Of a stretch of 64,000 nucleotides of DNA, positions 22,538-34,171 are shown in pieces. The position numbers were made by a program, and so were the translations under genes. The DNA lies in assembly GCA_027886185.1 (NCBI GenBank), contig WOAB01000098.1:3286001-3350000 (forward strand), in the 5' to 3' direction. Positions within the stretch are counted from its first letter, which is position 1, and each line of letters opens with the position of its first letter. Source of the stretch: Rheum nobile. Taxonomy: Eukaryota > Streptophyta > Magnoliopsida > Caryophyllales > Polygonaceae. The notes beneath the pieces were generated by a model. It was given only the letters and a program-made list of their open reading frames with translations. It was not told the DNA's origin and did no database searches.

Positions 22538-24574
22538 CTAAGATTTCTGAACCCAGCGAAGCTTGGCTTTACTGGGGGGATTAGCATTGCGAGTCTGTGA
22601 ATAACCAGGGAACTGGTTCCTTTCATGGTAATGAGTACTTTTCTCCTTTTCAAAGTTCCTTTTCTTAGCACAATCAGTGTTGTATTGACCATTCTTACCA
22701 TAGTAGGTACACAAACGATTGTAAACAACATGTCCATATTTTCCTTTTCCTGGCCTAAAAGGTTTTTCAGTTTTCTTTTTGTTAAAATCAACATTGTTTC
22801 TAGCCTTACTATGGGCCATGTCAATATATCTTTTGTGAGCAAAGGAATTGGTGAACCATTGGTTTTCAGGAACCATCTTTTCTTTTCCCTTAGGTTCCTT
22901 CTTAGGACTTTGAGAACTTTCATTTAGACGTTTGGCAACCTCAACCTTGTTCTCAAGAACCATGATCTTCTCTGATAGGAATTGATTCCTATCACGAGAA
23001 GTGGCAAGAGCAGTACTGAGGTTCTCATTCATCTCAACAAGTTCTCGCCTAGCCTTTTCATTTTCAGCATCATTGTTCCCTTTGTTGTTGACATATCCTA
23101 TTCCATGACGTTGTCTCACAAAAACAGTTTGATTTATCGTTTTTTCATTAATAGAATCAGTGAGAATGTCCAATCTATCAATTATGGATTGAAGCATGTC
23201 ATTTCCAGGTAAGTTAGCATACAAGGGAACTTTGACAGAATCTATGCTAGTTTCATCACAAGATTTGCAAGTTTTAAGGTGACTAGCATGCACATTCCTA
23301 ATATCAATGAGTTTGGAGTGAGTTTTAGCTAGGTCTTTCTCAGTTTCATCAAGTTTCTTACTCCAAACAGAATTCTCAACAGTCAAGCAAGCAATTTCAT
23401 CTTCACAATCATCAAGTTTCTGTTGAAGGGAACTGGTTTCCTTTCCTAGTTTCTTTATGATCTTAAGAAGTTGTTTCTTATCACAATCAGCTAGAGATTT
23501 TAAGAGATCGTCAGAAGTTACCTCAAGGTCTTCTGAGTCGCTTGAGTCTCCTTTTGCCATGAGACATCTTCCTCCAGAGAAGCCACTCAGATCCAGTTCC
23601 TCATCTGAGTCTTCTCCCCATGAGGCTACGAGAGCCTTCTTTTTCTGAGGTCTTTCTTCTTCCTTGAAGTCTTCCTTGTTGGGACAGTTCTTAGCATAGT
23701 GTCATTTTTCTTTGCACTTGTAACAAGAGACTTCTTTGAGATCCCTTCTGGGTCCATTGTGGGAGGAACTGCCCTTTTGGAACCTTCCCATCACAAAAAA
23801 AAAATTGATATTCTTTGAGAAGAGGGTTGTTAGCTCATCCTCTTCTTCTTCCAGGTCTGAGTTCTCTTGCTCTATCTCGAGCCTGGAGAAGGCTTTGGAG
23901 ATCTTAAGGGTGATTCATTTCTCTAGTTTCTTGTCGGCATTGGCCTTGGTGTGCTCTCCTTCTTCAACCTCCAATTTCCCTATGACTTGGGTCAAGGGAA
24001 GGGATTGGATGCCTGGAGTGTTCTTCATGATTCCCTTGAGAAGGGTGAACTTGGAGTTGAGTCCATTGATGACCACTAGGGACTTGGAAACTTCATCCAG
24101 ATCGACTCCCGCCGCTGTCAACTTTCCAATCAATCTATTGAAGCGGGAGTAGTACTCTGAGATGGTCTCAGTTTCCATCATTTTGAAGGTGTGGTATTCT
24201 CCTTCCAAAGCAAACTTTCTGCTTTGCTTTAGTTTCTCACTTCCTTCATGCATTTCCTTGAGAGCTTTCCACATTTCCTTCGCCGTCTTGATGCCTATGA
24301 CCTTGTCCATGTCTTCTATGTCCAATCCATTGAGGATGAACTGCCTGGCCTTGGCATTCTTCTCCATGATAACATAGTGTTCTGGTTTCCAATCTTCTTC
24401 CTTCATGGTAAGATCGACATAGTCATCTCCATTTTTGACTATCCTCCAGCATTGGTAGTCGTTGGTCTTGATGTGGCTTTCCATGCACTTTTTCCACCAT
24501 GTTTCTTCTCCTTTCTTTCGGAGATGTGGCTTGTTGGTGGAGATTCTGAGCTCAAACTTGTTTGGTTGAGACAT
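22538..24574 (-). pseudogene. Sirevirus gag, extended form
   Basis: Start at 24574 (MSQPNKFEL) is the first ATG after the primer binding site. One frame of about 679 codons is kept to 22538. The N-terminal part has FILNGLDIEDMDKV and TAKEMWKALKEMHEGSEK, as in copia gag. A CCHC knuckle (SCYKCKEK-stop-HYAKNC) at about 23690-23720 carries TGA in place of a glycine codon. The C-terminal half is a long heptad-rich coil (KKQLLKIIKKL, ENSVWSKKLDETEKD) and a second Cys/His cluster CTYYGKNGQYNTDC. Another TGA at 23915 lies before the knuckle. Confidence 0.88.
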
Positions 24575-24610
24575 GATCTGCAAACTTAACAAAGATCTAG
24601 AGCTTTTCCT

Positions 24611-24622
24611 GCTCTGATACCA
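24611..24622 (-). promoter_or_regulatory. Primer binding site, initiator tRNA-Met
   Basis: The minus strand reads TGGTATCAGAGC two bases inside the 5' LTR, the standard plant tRNA-iMet priming site. Confidence 0.95.
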
Positions 24623-24624
24623 AT

Positions 24625-25751
24625 TGTAGGATCGTGATTGTTAGATAATAATTTAAGGAACTCAGAATATGGATTCTAAGTTCCCTTCACAGCGGAAATA
24701 AACAATCAAACAAATGACAAGTTCCTTATAGTGGAAACCTTTTATTGCCAACTAGCAATCCAGGATAAAAACCACTACCTTTCTTTCGAAAGGATTTCAA
24801 GGTCTACTTCTTGATTTCTTATCTCTTTTGGTTACAGCTTATCCTAGGAATAAACACACAGTTTCTTTGCCTTACACACAGTTAGGAAATCCTAGATAAC
24901 TTAACACAATCAATAATCAATCCAAGAAACAGACCTTCGCATCTAGGAACTATCACTTACAGTCACAGGAACTTAGCACTCAGCTCTTCTTTTCCTTGAC
25001 TGGTTCCTCTTGATCTCGGTTTGCTTTGATGATCTTGTTTGAAGCTTCACACTTTGATGTTTGCTATGGAGTGTGATTCTATTGTAAATGCTTGAAGATA
25101 ACTCTTGAGTTAGTCTTCCTTTTATAGAGGATTCTTCGCAGCTTCTTCTTCTCTTGGTTCCACAGATTGAGCTTGCCCTAGGATAAGTGGTTCTCCTTGG
25201 TCCACGTTGTTCTTGGCATGTGCAAACAACCTAGGCAGCTCAGAATCCTTCTAGGTTAGTCAACCTCTTTAGCCAAGTCGTTCCACAGCTTCCTTTGTCC
25301 GAGGTTCAACACTCTGGGCGCTTGGGAACTGACTTCTGGACAACGACAGGTTCCATGTCCTGTCGCTTTCACCTTTCTCTGTCCGAGGTTCGGCGTTCTA
25401 GGTGTCTTGGAGTCTTGCTCTTGGATGGTGGCAGGCTTTTGGAAGCTTCTCTCAAGTCGCTTTCGACTTCCTTTTGTCCGAGGTTGGTGTTCCCAGATTT
25501 CTCGGGAATCGCAATCTTGCGTGCTTCATTTCTGGGCACATATGGGTTCCTCTGGGTTCCTTCCTTTGTTTTGTTCCTTGGTTCTCTTGTCCTGTTTGGC
25601 ATTCATACCTTCGGTATTTGTCCTGTGGTTCCTTAAGCACATCTTTGAGATAAAAACATTAGTAACATAATATTTGTCATCTTCAAAAGTAGAGAAACTG
25701 AGGAAAGGAACTCTCAGGGGAACCGAAGTTCCAGAGTTCCGTTTCCTAACA
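24625..25751 (-). repeat. Sirevirus 5' LTR (1127 bp)
   Basis: Same ends as the 3' LTR. It is 10 bp longer because GGGTTCCTCT-like sequence is duplicated near 25546-25565. Most differences from the 3' LTR are transitions. Confidence 0.95.
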
Positions 25752-25756
25752 TGGTG
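25752..25756. repeat. Target duplication TGGTG, right copy
   Basis: Perfect match to 16634-16638. MULE coding sequence resumes here. Confidence 0.95.
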
Positions 25757-26420
25757 TCGATAACTACCACGTACTGGAACATCTTCAACAGGTGCAACGA
25801 GTGAGGGTGAGCAAAAATTAGGATATCGATCTGAGACGTAGACATCTTCCTGAGAGGATGCACTTCGTACCCGTGTTCTTTGAAAAAATTTAGAGTCCAT
25901 TGGATAACCGTCATTTCGCCATGATCCACGTAATGCATTTTTTTTGTAGAAAGTTGGAAACTTGTTTTGGTGATGTTACATTTTTGGGGAAGAAGCTTTT
26001 TAAGTCCGCAACAATAACACTCGGTGGATTGAACCTCTCGTCGAACCTCGTGACAATGCAATGCTCATCCGGGGTCATTCGGCCCATGTATGCATGCCCA
26101 AGGAAGGTAGTCGGAAGCTTATGGTTGTGTTGTTCGCTCAACACATTCAAGATCCATTTCCGAGTCTCTACTCCCGACTTCTTCATTCGAACATCGTACA
26201 ACTCAAATGTTCACCTAGACTTCTTCGATCTGGTTTCACGACGTACCACCCTCCTTCAGATCTTCTTCACTAACTTTATTCATCCCCGATCTATATTCAC
26301 CAAAGTTCTCGCACGTCAAACTAACATTTCTTTCATTACTTCGGCGAATGACTAGAACCATCATCAAATCCTTGCCCTTATTCTGAGCCCAATCAACCAA
26401 CTCCTCTCGGCTATCCCACT
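25757..26420 (-). pseudogene. MULE transposase N-terminal part (FAR1-like)
   Basis: Upstream half of the gene found at 14740-16633. Motifs: ETRKWILNVLSEQHNH and LPTTFLGHAYMGRMTPDE, as at the end of the FAR1 DNA-binding domain, then a linker, then FQYVVVIDT, the strand with the first catalytic aspartate, ending at the Sirevirus insertion. TRSKKSR-stop-TFELYDVRMKK upstream shows a further stop. Joining to the other half needs removal of the 9.1-kb element and one target copy. One or more frame changes occur near 25930. Confidence 0.8.
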
Positions 26421-27945
26421 TTTGATTAGTATGAAATTCAAATCCATAATATTTCCCCTATTAATGTAATCAACAATGTTATTCATTTCTTCATAGCCCC
26501 TAATATATCCATTTGCATTTAATGACATAGCAATATATCTATTTCCAAACTTACATAACTACAATTTCATAACTACACTAGAAATCGAAGCACGGGCCTT
26601 TTATGTATATGTAGTGTCACGATATAAATTTGAGTTTCTAATATATGGATTGTTGTTTCATGTTTTATCTTAGACGATATATTGTTTGATATGTACTTAA
26701 ATGTAATATCTAAGTCTTGACAAAAAAAAATATAATATCTAAGTATTTTAGGTATAAAATGCTATGATTGTATGAATTACAATTTTATTTATTTATTTTG
26801 CTCAGAAGTTCAATTTAAATTTTGAATTAAGGTGGTAGTTATTTTTTGTAAGGATGCATTTTTTTATTTGAAAATATATGGAAAATATTTTAGAAATGCC
26901 TATCTAATTATATGTTGTGCTTGAACTCAAGTATTTGTAAGAAACTTGCTACAACAACTCTCATTTCTTATATGCTCCACTACCCTCCACATTTCTAATT
27001 TTTTGCCTATTTCTTACAAATTTATTGCATTTTAATAATGTCTCTTTTGTTATGCTTTAGTTATTAATATTCATTAATATATCATTTTATTTATTTGGTC
27101 TGGAATATATATCGTTTTATTAGTCACGTTGACTTTACATATTCCTAGACATTAATATCATTTTAATTAAAATATATTAGTCATTAATTCCTATTCTATT
27201 AAATACGGAGTAATATAAATAATTGGTGACTCTGTATTTTCTTAAACCTTGTTACATTTTATATAAAAGTACATTAGTTATTTTATCGGTACTTGCTTAC
27301 TCTTCTTAGCGAAATTATAATTCATAACTTCTTCCTCGTACATTTCATATGTGAGAGTGAGTACATGTCTATTATGTCGGCTTACTTCCTTGATTAATTC
27401 CTCTAGATCAACACCAATGAGGCCAAATTTAGTATATATACATGACGAGTGTAAAATGAATATGTATAAAATAGAACAATAAAAATCATCCTTAACCAAA
27501 ATAACAACACACCTACCTAAAATCATTTAGTACAAAAAATAAACTAAAAATACAAACCTAATTGAATTTATGCTATCAATAGTTGAAGGGTTTACATCGT
27601 CCATAAAATAGTTTGCTTTATTCTTTACTAACAATCAATCGTCCTAAATCGATTGTCTTTGTCCTCCTTCTAGTGAAAGCTACTGGTGCATGATGTAAAC
27701 AATCGATGCCTCAATATTGCTATTAGATTATCCAATTCTCTGACATCTTCACATAAAATTAACCTATCTCGATCAAAAGACAATTATATTAATAAATTTA
27801 AACCGACATATGTAAGTATTGTAGACTACAAAAGAGATCCAAATACATAATCAAGGATAGTTTACCGTGAGGTGGATATATACTTGCATCATCGACAATC
27901 GGGAATCCTCATTCACATCTTTAACTTAATAATTGTGCTTACTTC

Positions 27946-28088
27946 AGTAACCATGTCTTTTTAAGGTGTTGCCCACTATCTCCCAAGCTTCACTATATGG
28001 CTTTCTAAATCTAATTTCCATGTAGAAGAATGAGATGATGGATGCCCAGAGCAAATGAACGGAATACCACCGTTTTCGCCCTTTTATA
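27946..28088 (-). promoter_or_regulatory. Candidate promoter with TATAAAAG and short ORF
   Basis: TATAAAAG at 28081-28088 is followed 60 bases on by an ATG at 28021 opening a 25-codon frame (MEIRFRKPYSEAWEIVGNTL...). More open sequence follows after the stop. The spacing is right for a promoter, but no family is recognised. Confidence 0.3.
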
Positions 28089-28630
28089 GATGAAAATGTT
28101 ACTTGGAAAGTGAAGCCATTTTGACATATAACCGTTTAGACATCTTGACTATAATTTGTTTCCAACCATTCACTGTGTACTAAATACGGGAGTTACGTAT
28201 AGTAATTGGATAATATTAAAATATGAGTAAATGAAAGCAAAATATAACGTATACAGTATGTAGTAACTATCACTAATTGAGATTTAGATTAAAAAAATGA
28301 GTCATAACCTAAAGAGTAGTCCGTACGAAGAGGCAAGATTTAGTTGAAAAAAGTGTGTGAGGGGAGGGAATAATTACTTACAAATAGTGCTCATTTTTAT
28401 ATATACACATAATTATGCTATGGTATTTTAAAATAAACAAAGAAAAATTAATTACTCAAATTACAAAGTAGCCTATAATTATACTTATGTATTTTGTATT
28501 GGTTTATAAACCCTATAGTAAAAACCGATCAAAAAATCTAACATATTATATACATATTATATACTAAGGGTGATAAACTAATCCTACAAGCAAACTATAA
28601 CTTTAGGCCTATTTAAGCCTTTGATTTTGC

Positions 28631-28690
28631 CTTTAAAAGTTAGAATTCAATAACCTAGAATGCTAATTTTTAAATATATATATAGATATA
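28631..28690. repeat. Hairpin repeat, diverged copy
   Basis: About 60 bp matching 28984-29040 with several changes. The arms are damaged here. Confidence 0.75.
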
Positions 28691-28983
28691 GATGATTATT
28701 TTTCATGCTTAATAGAAATATAAATTGAACTATGTTAAAAATGTAACGTGAAGATATAAGAATTATACAACGATATGAAAATGAGGACTTTTTAATTGAT
28801 TAATATGTATTAATTGTATATAATTGTGAATCAAAAACTTTATATATTATATAGACAATTATAGATTATTAATATAATTGTTAATATATGAAATTGTCAC
28901 TCTAGTGTTTTTTGGATTTGAGAAATTGTTCAAATTTTGTGCTAAATAAATAAGGCATGAAATAAAAAAAAAAACTAATTCAT

Positions 28984-29040
28984 CTTTAAAAGTTAGCATT
29001 CAATGACCTAGAATGCTAACTTTTAAATATATATAGATAT
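28984..29040. repeat. Hairpin repeat with 17-bp perfect arms
   Basis: TTTAAAAGTTAGCATTC (28985-29001) pairs with its perfect complement at 29011-29027 across a 9-base loop; ATATATAGATAT follows. With 28631-28690 it frames about 290 bp. Could be the end of a small inverted-repeat element. Confidence 0.8.
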
Positions 29041-29547
29041 GCAATATCTCCATACCGCTAAATATTTAATAAATGCTAACAAAACTACAATAGTAATACT
29101 AAAACAAGACAATATCTCAATCCCCAAAATTAAACAACTACTAATTCATAACTACATATGCAATATTTAATAACTAAACTACAATAGTCTCCATTTCTAA
29201 ACTAATTCATAACATACAAGATTTGCATACCCCTACAATATACCAACAAAACTAAACAATAATATCTCAATTTATAAACTTAAAGAACAACTACTTCATA
29301 ACTACACATACAATATCTAGATTTCTTCTCCAGTTTACTAATCTTACAATAATGGAAAACTATGATTTATACGATAAAAACTTCAGTAAAACTAAATAAA
29401 CTTTTATTCTTCTATACGTAAACTAATTCATACAATATCGCATACAATATTACCATACATATACTATATGAAGTTTTAATCATCCATTAATACATATCTA
29501 TATAACACAACTATCAAGCCTTTTACGAACAATTATGCAATACTAAC

Positions 29548-29687
29548 CGTGAAATTGTTGGGGTTGAATTCTTCATCACTACTCAAATATACATTATCGC
29601 TACACCAATAGTCGTTTTCGTTGTATGCCATTGTGGTATGATTGTATTCGTGTGTTGAATTTGGATGAAAGAGTTTGAGTATTTATA
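29548..29687 (-). promoter_or_regulatory. Candidate promoter and first coding exon
   Basis: TATAAATA at 29680-29687, then ATG at 29631 in a short leader, then 28 codons (MAYNENDYWCSDNVYLSSDE...), acidic and Asn/Ser-rich, up to a good 5' splice site ACG|GTTAGT with GT at 29546-29547. The strand and position suit the 5' end of the MULE transposase gene 3 kb downstream, but no transcript or protein match can be shown here. Confidence 0.45.
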
Positions 29688-29729
29688 GAGGGTTAATTCG
29701 ACCGTTCGAAATATAGTCATTGGGCTACA

Positions 29730-29945
29730 CAAGTTACTGGCGTACGCCATTTTCTTGCGTAACAAGTAAAAGTAGCTGTTGGCTGCGAATTTGAAACTTG
29801 ATCTCATGCGCCAGATCCTGGCGTACGCCAGATACTTGCGTAGGAGCTCAAGTTTCAAATTCCCACCAACAGCTACTTCCAATGGTCATAATTTGCCTTC
29901 TACGCCGGTATATGGCGTACGCCGCCTTTTTGCGTAGGATTTAGT
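29730..29945. repeat. GGCGTACGCC palindrome array inside a long inverted repeat
   Basis: The 10-bp palindrome GGCGTACGCC occurs near 29740, 29820 and 29914, each followed about ten bases later by TTGCGTA. Around the middle copy is an inverted repeat: AGTAGCTGTTGG with AATTTGAAACTTGA (about 29768-29804) pairs with 29847-29880. It lies 45-260 bp upstream of the TATA box at 29680-29687. Confidence 0.75.
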
Positions 29946-30635
29946 AGTGAGAAAAGACAAAAGTTGTAGTGTATATAGCGACTTCGTTAATTTACCCAAA
30001 TTCAGTCCACTTTATTTATATATGGTCCAAACTAGGATAAGCTAAAAAGTATTACTAATGCTATACTTAGTAGCTCTTAGATATAATCTCAAATATTTGA
30101 CATGAAAAATATTTTGAGTTTGAATTTATTTTAGTAGGTTAATTCTTCTTTATTTTGTTGTCTGAATAAATTCATTTAGATTGTTTGATGAAGATTAGTT
30201 GTATCTCTTAATCTCCTATAACTAGCGTGTTGAAGGTCAGGGTCACAAGACATGTAAATTGAGATCTACAAAGGTGCATTTTTTTATATTAAGAATCTTT
30301 GAATGTCCAATATTTTGTACATTGTATAGGGATTATCTAATCTACCCTAATACATTGTAAGAGAGAATCTATCTCTTTATAATTTTTTACACCATTTGGC
30401 GAAATCTCCATCTAACACCTTTCCATTAATTTTTAAAATGATAAAAATATTAATCAACAAAAATTAGGTTAAATGCAACCTCTGGCATAGTATGCCCATG
30501 TGCCCATGTTCATCACCATGAAGAGCTGCACAACTGCTCTCAACTTCCCCCTGAACTCCATGAGTAGTTGCAACCTTTCTCAGCCAACTTCTCCCTCTCC
30601 ATTTATGTCACCCAATTCAACTTCTTCAGCTTGAA
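29946..30635. other. Intergenic, AT-rich
   Basis: No gene seen. A segment at about 30342-30405 resembles the reverse complement of 50142-50205, so it belongs to a dispersed repeat of unknown class. The last 150 bp flank the copia insertion. Confidence 0.5.
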
Positions 30636-30854
30636 TAATGGAAGTTATCATTATCTTCGAATTATAATTTATCTATTTGGAGATAGAAAATATCCTGTGG
30701 AGGATTACCAAGATCAGATTCTATGTATAGCATAATCTTTTCATTATTCTTAGGCTTAATATTCTCCTTCCTTTGTGTATATGTACGGTCGATTGATTTC
30801 AATACAACCACAACATTGCAGTCTTCATTCTCTGTTCTTCTTCAACTTATCACA
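30636..30854 (+). repeat. Copia 5' LTR (219 bp), TA...CA ends
   Basis: With the TTGAA duplication taken at face value, the LTR starts TAATGGAAGTT and ends ACTTATCACA, a non-canonical TA...CA pair in place of TG...CA. The same bases flank the 3' copy. TATA-like sequence (TATGTATAGCAT) and the leader lie inside. Confidence 0.85.
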
Positions 30855-30867
30855 TGGCATCAGAGCC
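30855..30867 (+). promoter_or_regulatory. Primer binding site, tRNA-Met type
   Basis: TGGCATCAGAGCC directly follows the LTR; it is one base different from the usual TGGTATCAGAGCC. Confidence 0.9.
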
Positions 30868-30901
30868 AAATCCATAAAACTCAAACCAAAAAATTTCAGC
30901 C

Positions 30902-31771
30902 ATGCCTGGAACAGATCCCGTCTCCACAACCACGAAAATTCCATCCCCATATGATTTGAATTCTAGCGATACTCCTGGAAATATCATCACCCAGGTTCAA
31001 TTGAAGGGCCCAAATTATGATGAATGGGCTCGAGCTATGCGAACATCCCTTCGTGCAAGACGAAAGTGGGGATTCGTCAATGGCACTATTTCAAAACCAG
31101 CAGCTGACTCACCACAACTAGAGGAATGGTGGACTATTCATTCCCTTGTGGTCTCCTGGATCTTGAATACAATTGAAGCGAATCTCAGATCTTCAATCTC
31201 CTTCAAAGAAAATGCCCAAGAACTATGGGATGACATCAAGGAGCGATTCTCTACTGTCAATGGCCCAAAGATCCAACAACTGAAGAGTGCTCTTGCTGAA
31301 ATCAAACAAAGAGGTATGCCTATTGTCTCCTATTATGGAAAACTCAAATCCTTGTGGGATGATTTGGCTCAATACGATCCTATTCCGCTGTGCTCTTGCT
31401 CAAAGTGCACTTGCAACATCAATTCTCGCCTTGAACAAAGAAACTCTGCTGCACAAGTGCACCAATTCTTGATGGGATTGGATGCTGATGTCTTCAGCAA
31501 CATCCGCTCTAACCTTCTTGCAACAGACACTCTCCCCTCGCTCAACAAGGTGTATCCTGCACTCATTCAAGAAGAACAGGTGCGCACCATGAATCGTATA
31601 AACGATGAAACACCCGATCAGATGGCCTTGCTTTCCAACGCCCCAAACCGAAATCGACCTAACTCTCAAGGGTGTGCGGAAAACCCCGATCGCAACACCG
31701 TCTGCACCCACTGCCAACGTCGAGGTCATGCTGCATCGGGCTGCTTCAAATTAGTCGGATATCCCGACTAG
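30902..31771 (+). pseudogene. Copia gag
   Basis: Start 30902 is the first ATG after the priming site. The UBN2/retrotran_gag-type core (NYDEWARAMRTSLRARRKWG, ELWDDIKERFS, SYYGKLKSLWDDL) is followed by a CCHC knuckle CTHCQRRGHAASGC at about 31701-31742. The frame is stopped by TAG at 31769-31771; the downstream protein continues in the same frame, and TGG-to-TAG is the simplest cause. Confidence 0.92.
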
Positions 31772-34171
31772 TGGGGAAATCGGACCAAAGATGAATCGAA
31801 AGAAGGGAACCGAGACCAGCCAAGCAACTTCAGATCCGGGAGGGGTCGTGGCCGAGGGAATCAAGTTCGCGCCAATGCTGCTCAGACCAATCAATTCCCA
31901 GCCGCCGGCGGTGGTAATTTGGAAACAGAGACCCGCTCTATCCCGGGTCTAAGTGGTGAACAAATTCAGTCCCTTATTGATTTCCTGAATATTCAGCAAT
32001 CTGGTGCTTCATCTGAACACATGAGTGGTAAGAATTCTCCTATTCTTTGGATTATTGATACTGGGGCTACTAACCACATGACAGGTAATCGACATCGGTT
32101 TAGTTCTCTTCGGAAAATTCCAGCGGTGGATATTGGAATTCCTAATGGTGAACAGATTTCAGCCACAATGGAGGGAGTAGTTCAATTGGATTCTCAACTT
32201 ACTCTGAATAATGTTTTATTTGTTCCTAATCTGAATTGTGAACTGATATCTGTTATACAATTAATGGATGAGGCGAATTGTCATGTTCAATTCACTCCTA
32301 ACTTGTGTATTATACAGGACCGAATTTCGATGATGCCGATTGGTGTGGGTAGACAAAGGGGTCGTCTCTACTATTTCCTGCCAAGAAGGCAGCCTGTTGC
32401 TTTGCAAGCCACCCTGCTCTCAACATTAGAATTATGGCATAACCGCTTAGGGCATCCTTCATGGGAGGTTCACAAATTATTTTCCAAAATTAATGGCAAT
32501 TCCAGTATTGAAAAATTGAATAAGGCGTGCGACGTTTGTCAATGCGCAAAACATTCTCGTAGTACTTTTTCTTCGAGTAACAATATTGCAAACAATAGTT
32601 TTGATTTGATTCATTGTGATCTTTGGGGGCCATATAGGACGACCTCATCTTGTGGCGCACATTATTTTCTTACTATTGTTGATGACTTTACTCGTGCGGT
32701 TTGGATATTCTTACTTGTAGACAAGAAATCGGTAATGCGAACTCTTATTCAATTCTTTGCATATGTTAAACGCCAGTTTGACAAACAAGTCAAAACATTC
32801 CGAAGTGATAATGGCACAGAGTTCACTTGTATGAAATCGTATTTCCTTGAACAAGGTATTGTTTTCCAAACATTGTGTGCAGGTACACCGCAACAAAACG
32901 GGGGTGTCGAAAGGAAGCATCGACACATTCTCAATATGGCTCGCGCGCTTCGGTTTCAAGGTAATCTCCCTATTAAGTTTTGGGGTGAATGTGTGTTAAC
33001 GGCTGGCTACCTGATTAATCGAACCCCGTCTCGCATCCTTCATGGTAAAACTCCTTTTGAATTACTTCACAGTATTTCTCCCTCTTATGAACACTTACGT
33101 ACTTTCGGTTCACTATGCTATGCCCACAATAGACAACCTAACAGGGACAAATTTGCGACACGAGGCCGCAAATGCGTATTTGTTGGCTATCCCGCAGGTA
33201 AGAAAGCATGGAGGCTTTATGATCTTGATACTAATACTTTCTTGATTTCCAGGGATGTGGTTTTCTTCGAAAATGAATTTCCCTTTGCAAAGGCCGCATC
33301 GCAGACGCCTTCCTTTGGATATCAGTTTCCTGAACAATGCGATGAGCCCGACCAAGAGGCCGTGCCCACTGCAGAAGGTGCTCCTGCACTCCTCGACCAA
33401 GAGGTCATGCCTACAGCAGCTCATGAATCTGCCCTGCCCTCAGACATCGATGCCGAAATGCCAAACAATGATGTTGCGAGTAACAGCGAGGTGGCAGTTC
33501 CCATAGCGGCTGCAGAAACCATCAGCTACCCCTCCACGCCGCAGCCACCTCCTCTGCCTCCTCAAGGGCGGGGACACCGCGAGCGCAGACCCTCCATAAA
33601 ACTTCGGGACTACATCATCAACACTGCAACTGTCAAAAAATCTGCAGTACAAAATAACAAATCAGGTACACGTTACCCGCTGCACAATTACTTCTCTACT
33701 CACCGTTTTTCTCCTCGTCACTGCAGTTTCCTCTCGGCGATCATCGACGACGTCGAACCAGCTTCGTTTGCCCAAGAAATGAAGGACCAACGCTGGAGGG
33801 AGGCCATGAAACTTGAGACACAAGCGATAGAGGAAAATCAAACATGGTCCTTAACAACCTTACCGACGGGAAAACGTGCCTTGGGATGTAAGTGGATCTA
33901 TAAAATTAAACACAATTCCGACGGGTCCGTTGAGCGCTACAAGGCTCGCATAGTTATACTTGGAAATCGCCAAGTTGAAGGCATCGACTACTCCGACACT
34001 TTCGCGCCCGTTGCTAAAATGGTTACGGTACGCACTTTCCTTGCCGTAGCCGCTATTAGAAATTGGGAATTGCACCAAATGGATGTGCATAATGCGTTTC
34101 TCCACGGGGATTTAGAAGATGACCTCTACATGAAACCTCCTCCCGGCTTTACACACCTACTCCGAGGTTAG
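31772..34171 (+). pseudogene. Copia protease, integrase and RT N-terminal part
   Basis: Same frame as gag. Protease has [13 protein letters not shown] (about 32050). Integrase: [10 protein letters not shown] and [14 protein letters not shown] zinc region, then D ([11 protein letters not shown]), D (FRSDNGTEF) and E (GGVERKHRH). RT begins [25 protein letters not shown]. The frame ends at 34171 because two bases (AC within ACACAC, about 34149-34154) are inserted in GFT-PTP. Confidence 0.95.

Larger units (their letters stand above)
16639..25751 (-). mobile_element. Sirevirus-type Ty1/copia retrotransposon, complete (9.1 kb)
   Basis: LTRs at 16639-17755 and 24625-25751, primer binding site, long gag, protease, integrase, RT and RNase H in copia order, all on the minus strand, with a perfect TGGTG target duplication. 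Long gag with an extended coiled C-terminal half and several AAAGGGGGA-like tracts upstream of the 3' LTR fit the Sirevirus (SIRE/Maximus) group. The LTRs differ by about 25-30 substitutions by eye, about 2.5%, plus a 10-bp duplication in the 5' LTR. Frameshifts and stops make it non-autonomous. No envelope-like ORF was seen. Confidence 0.92.
26421..29547. other. AT-rich DNA with candidate minus-strand exons
   Basis: Very AT-rich. It may hold the 5' introns of the MULE gene, since a candidate first exon lies at 29548-29631 on the same strand. Apart from the items listed separately, I see no coding domain. Confidence 0.5.

Noticed and set aside
24611..24622. tRNA gene signal
   Set aside because: Only the 12-base tRNA-Met 3' end complement is present here and at 30855, 51214 and 63003; these are primer binding sites.
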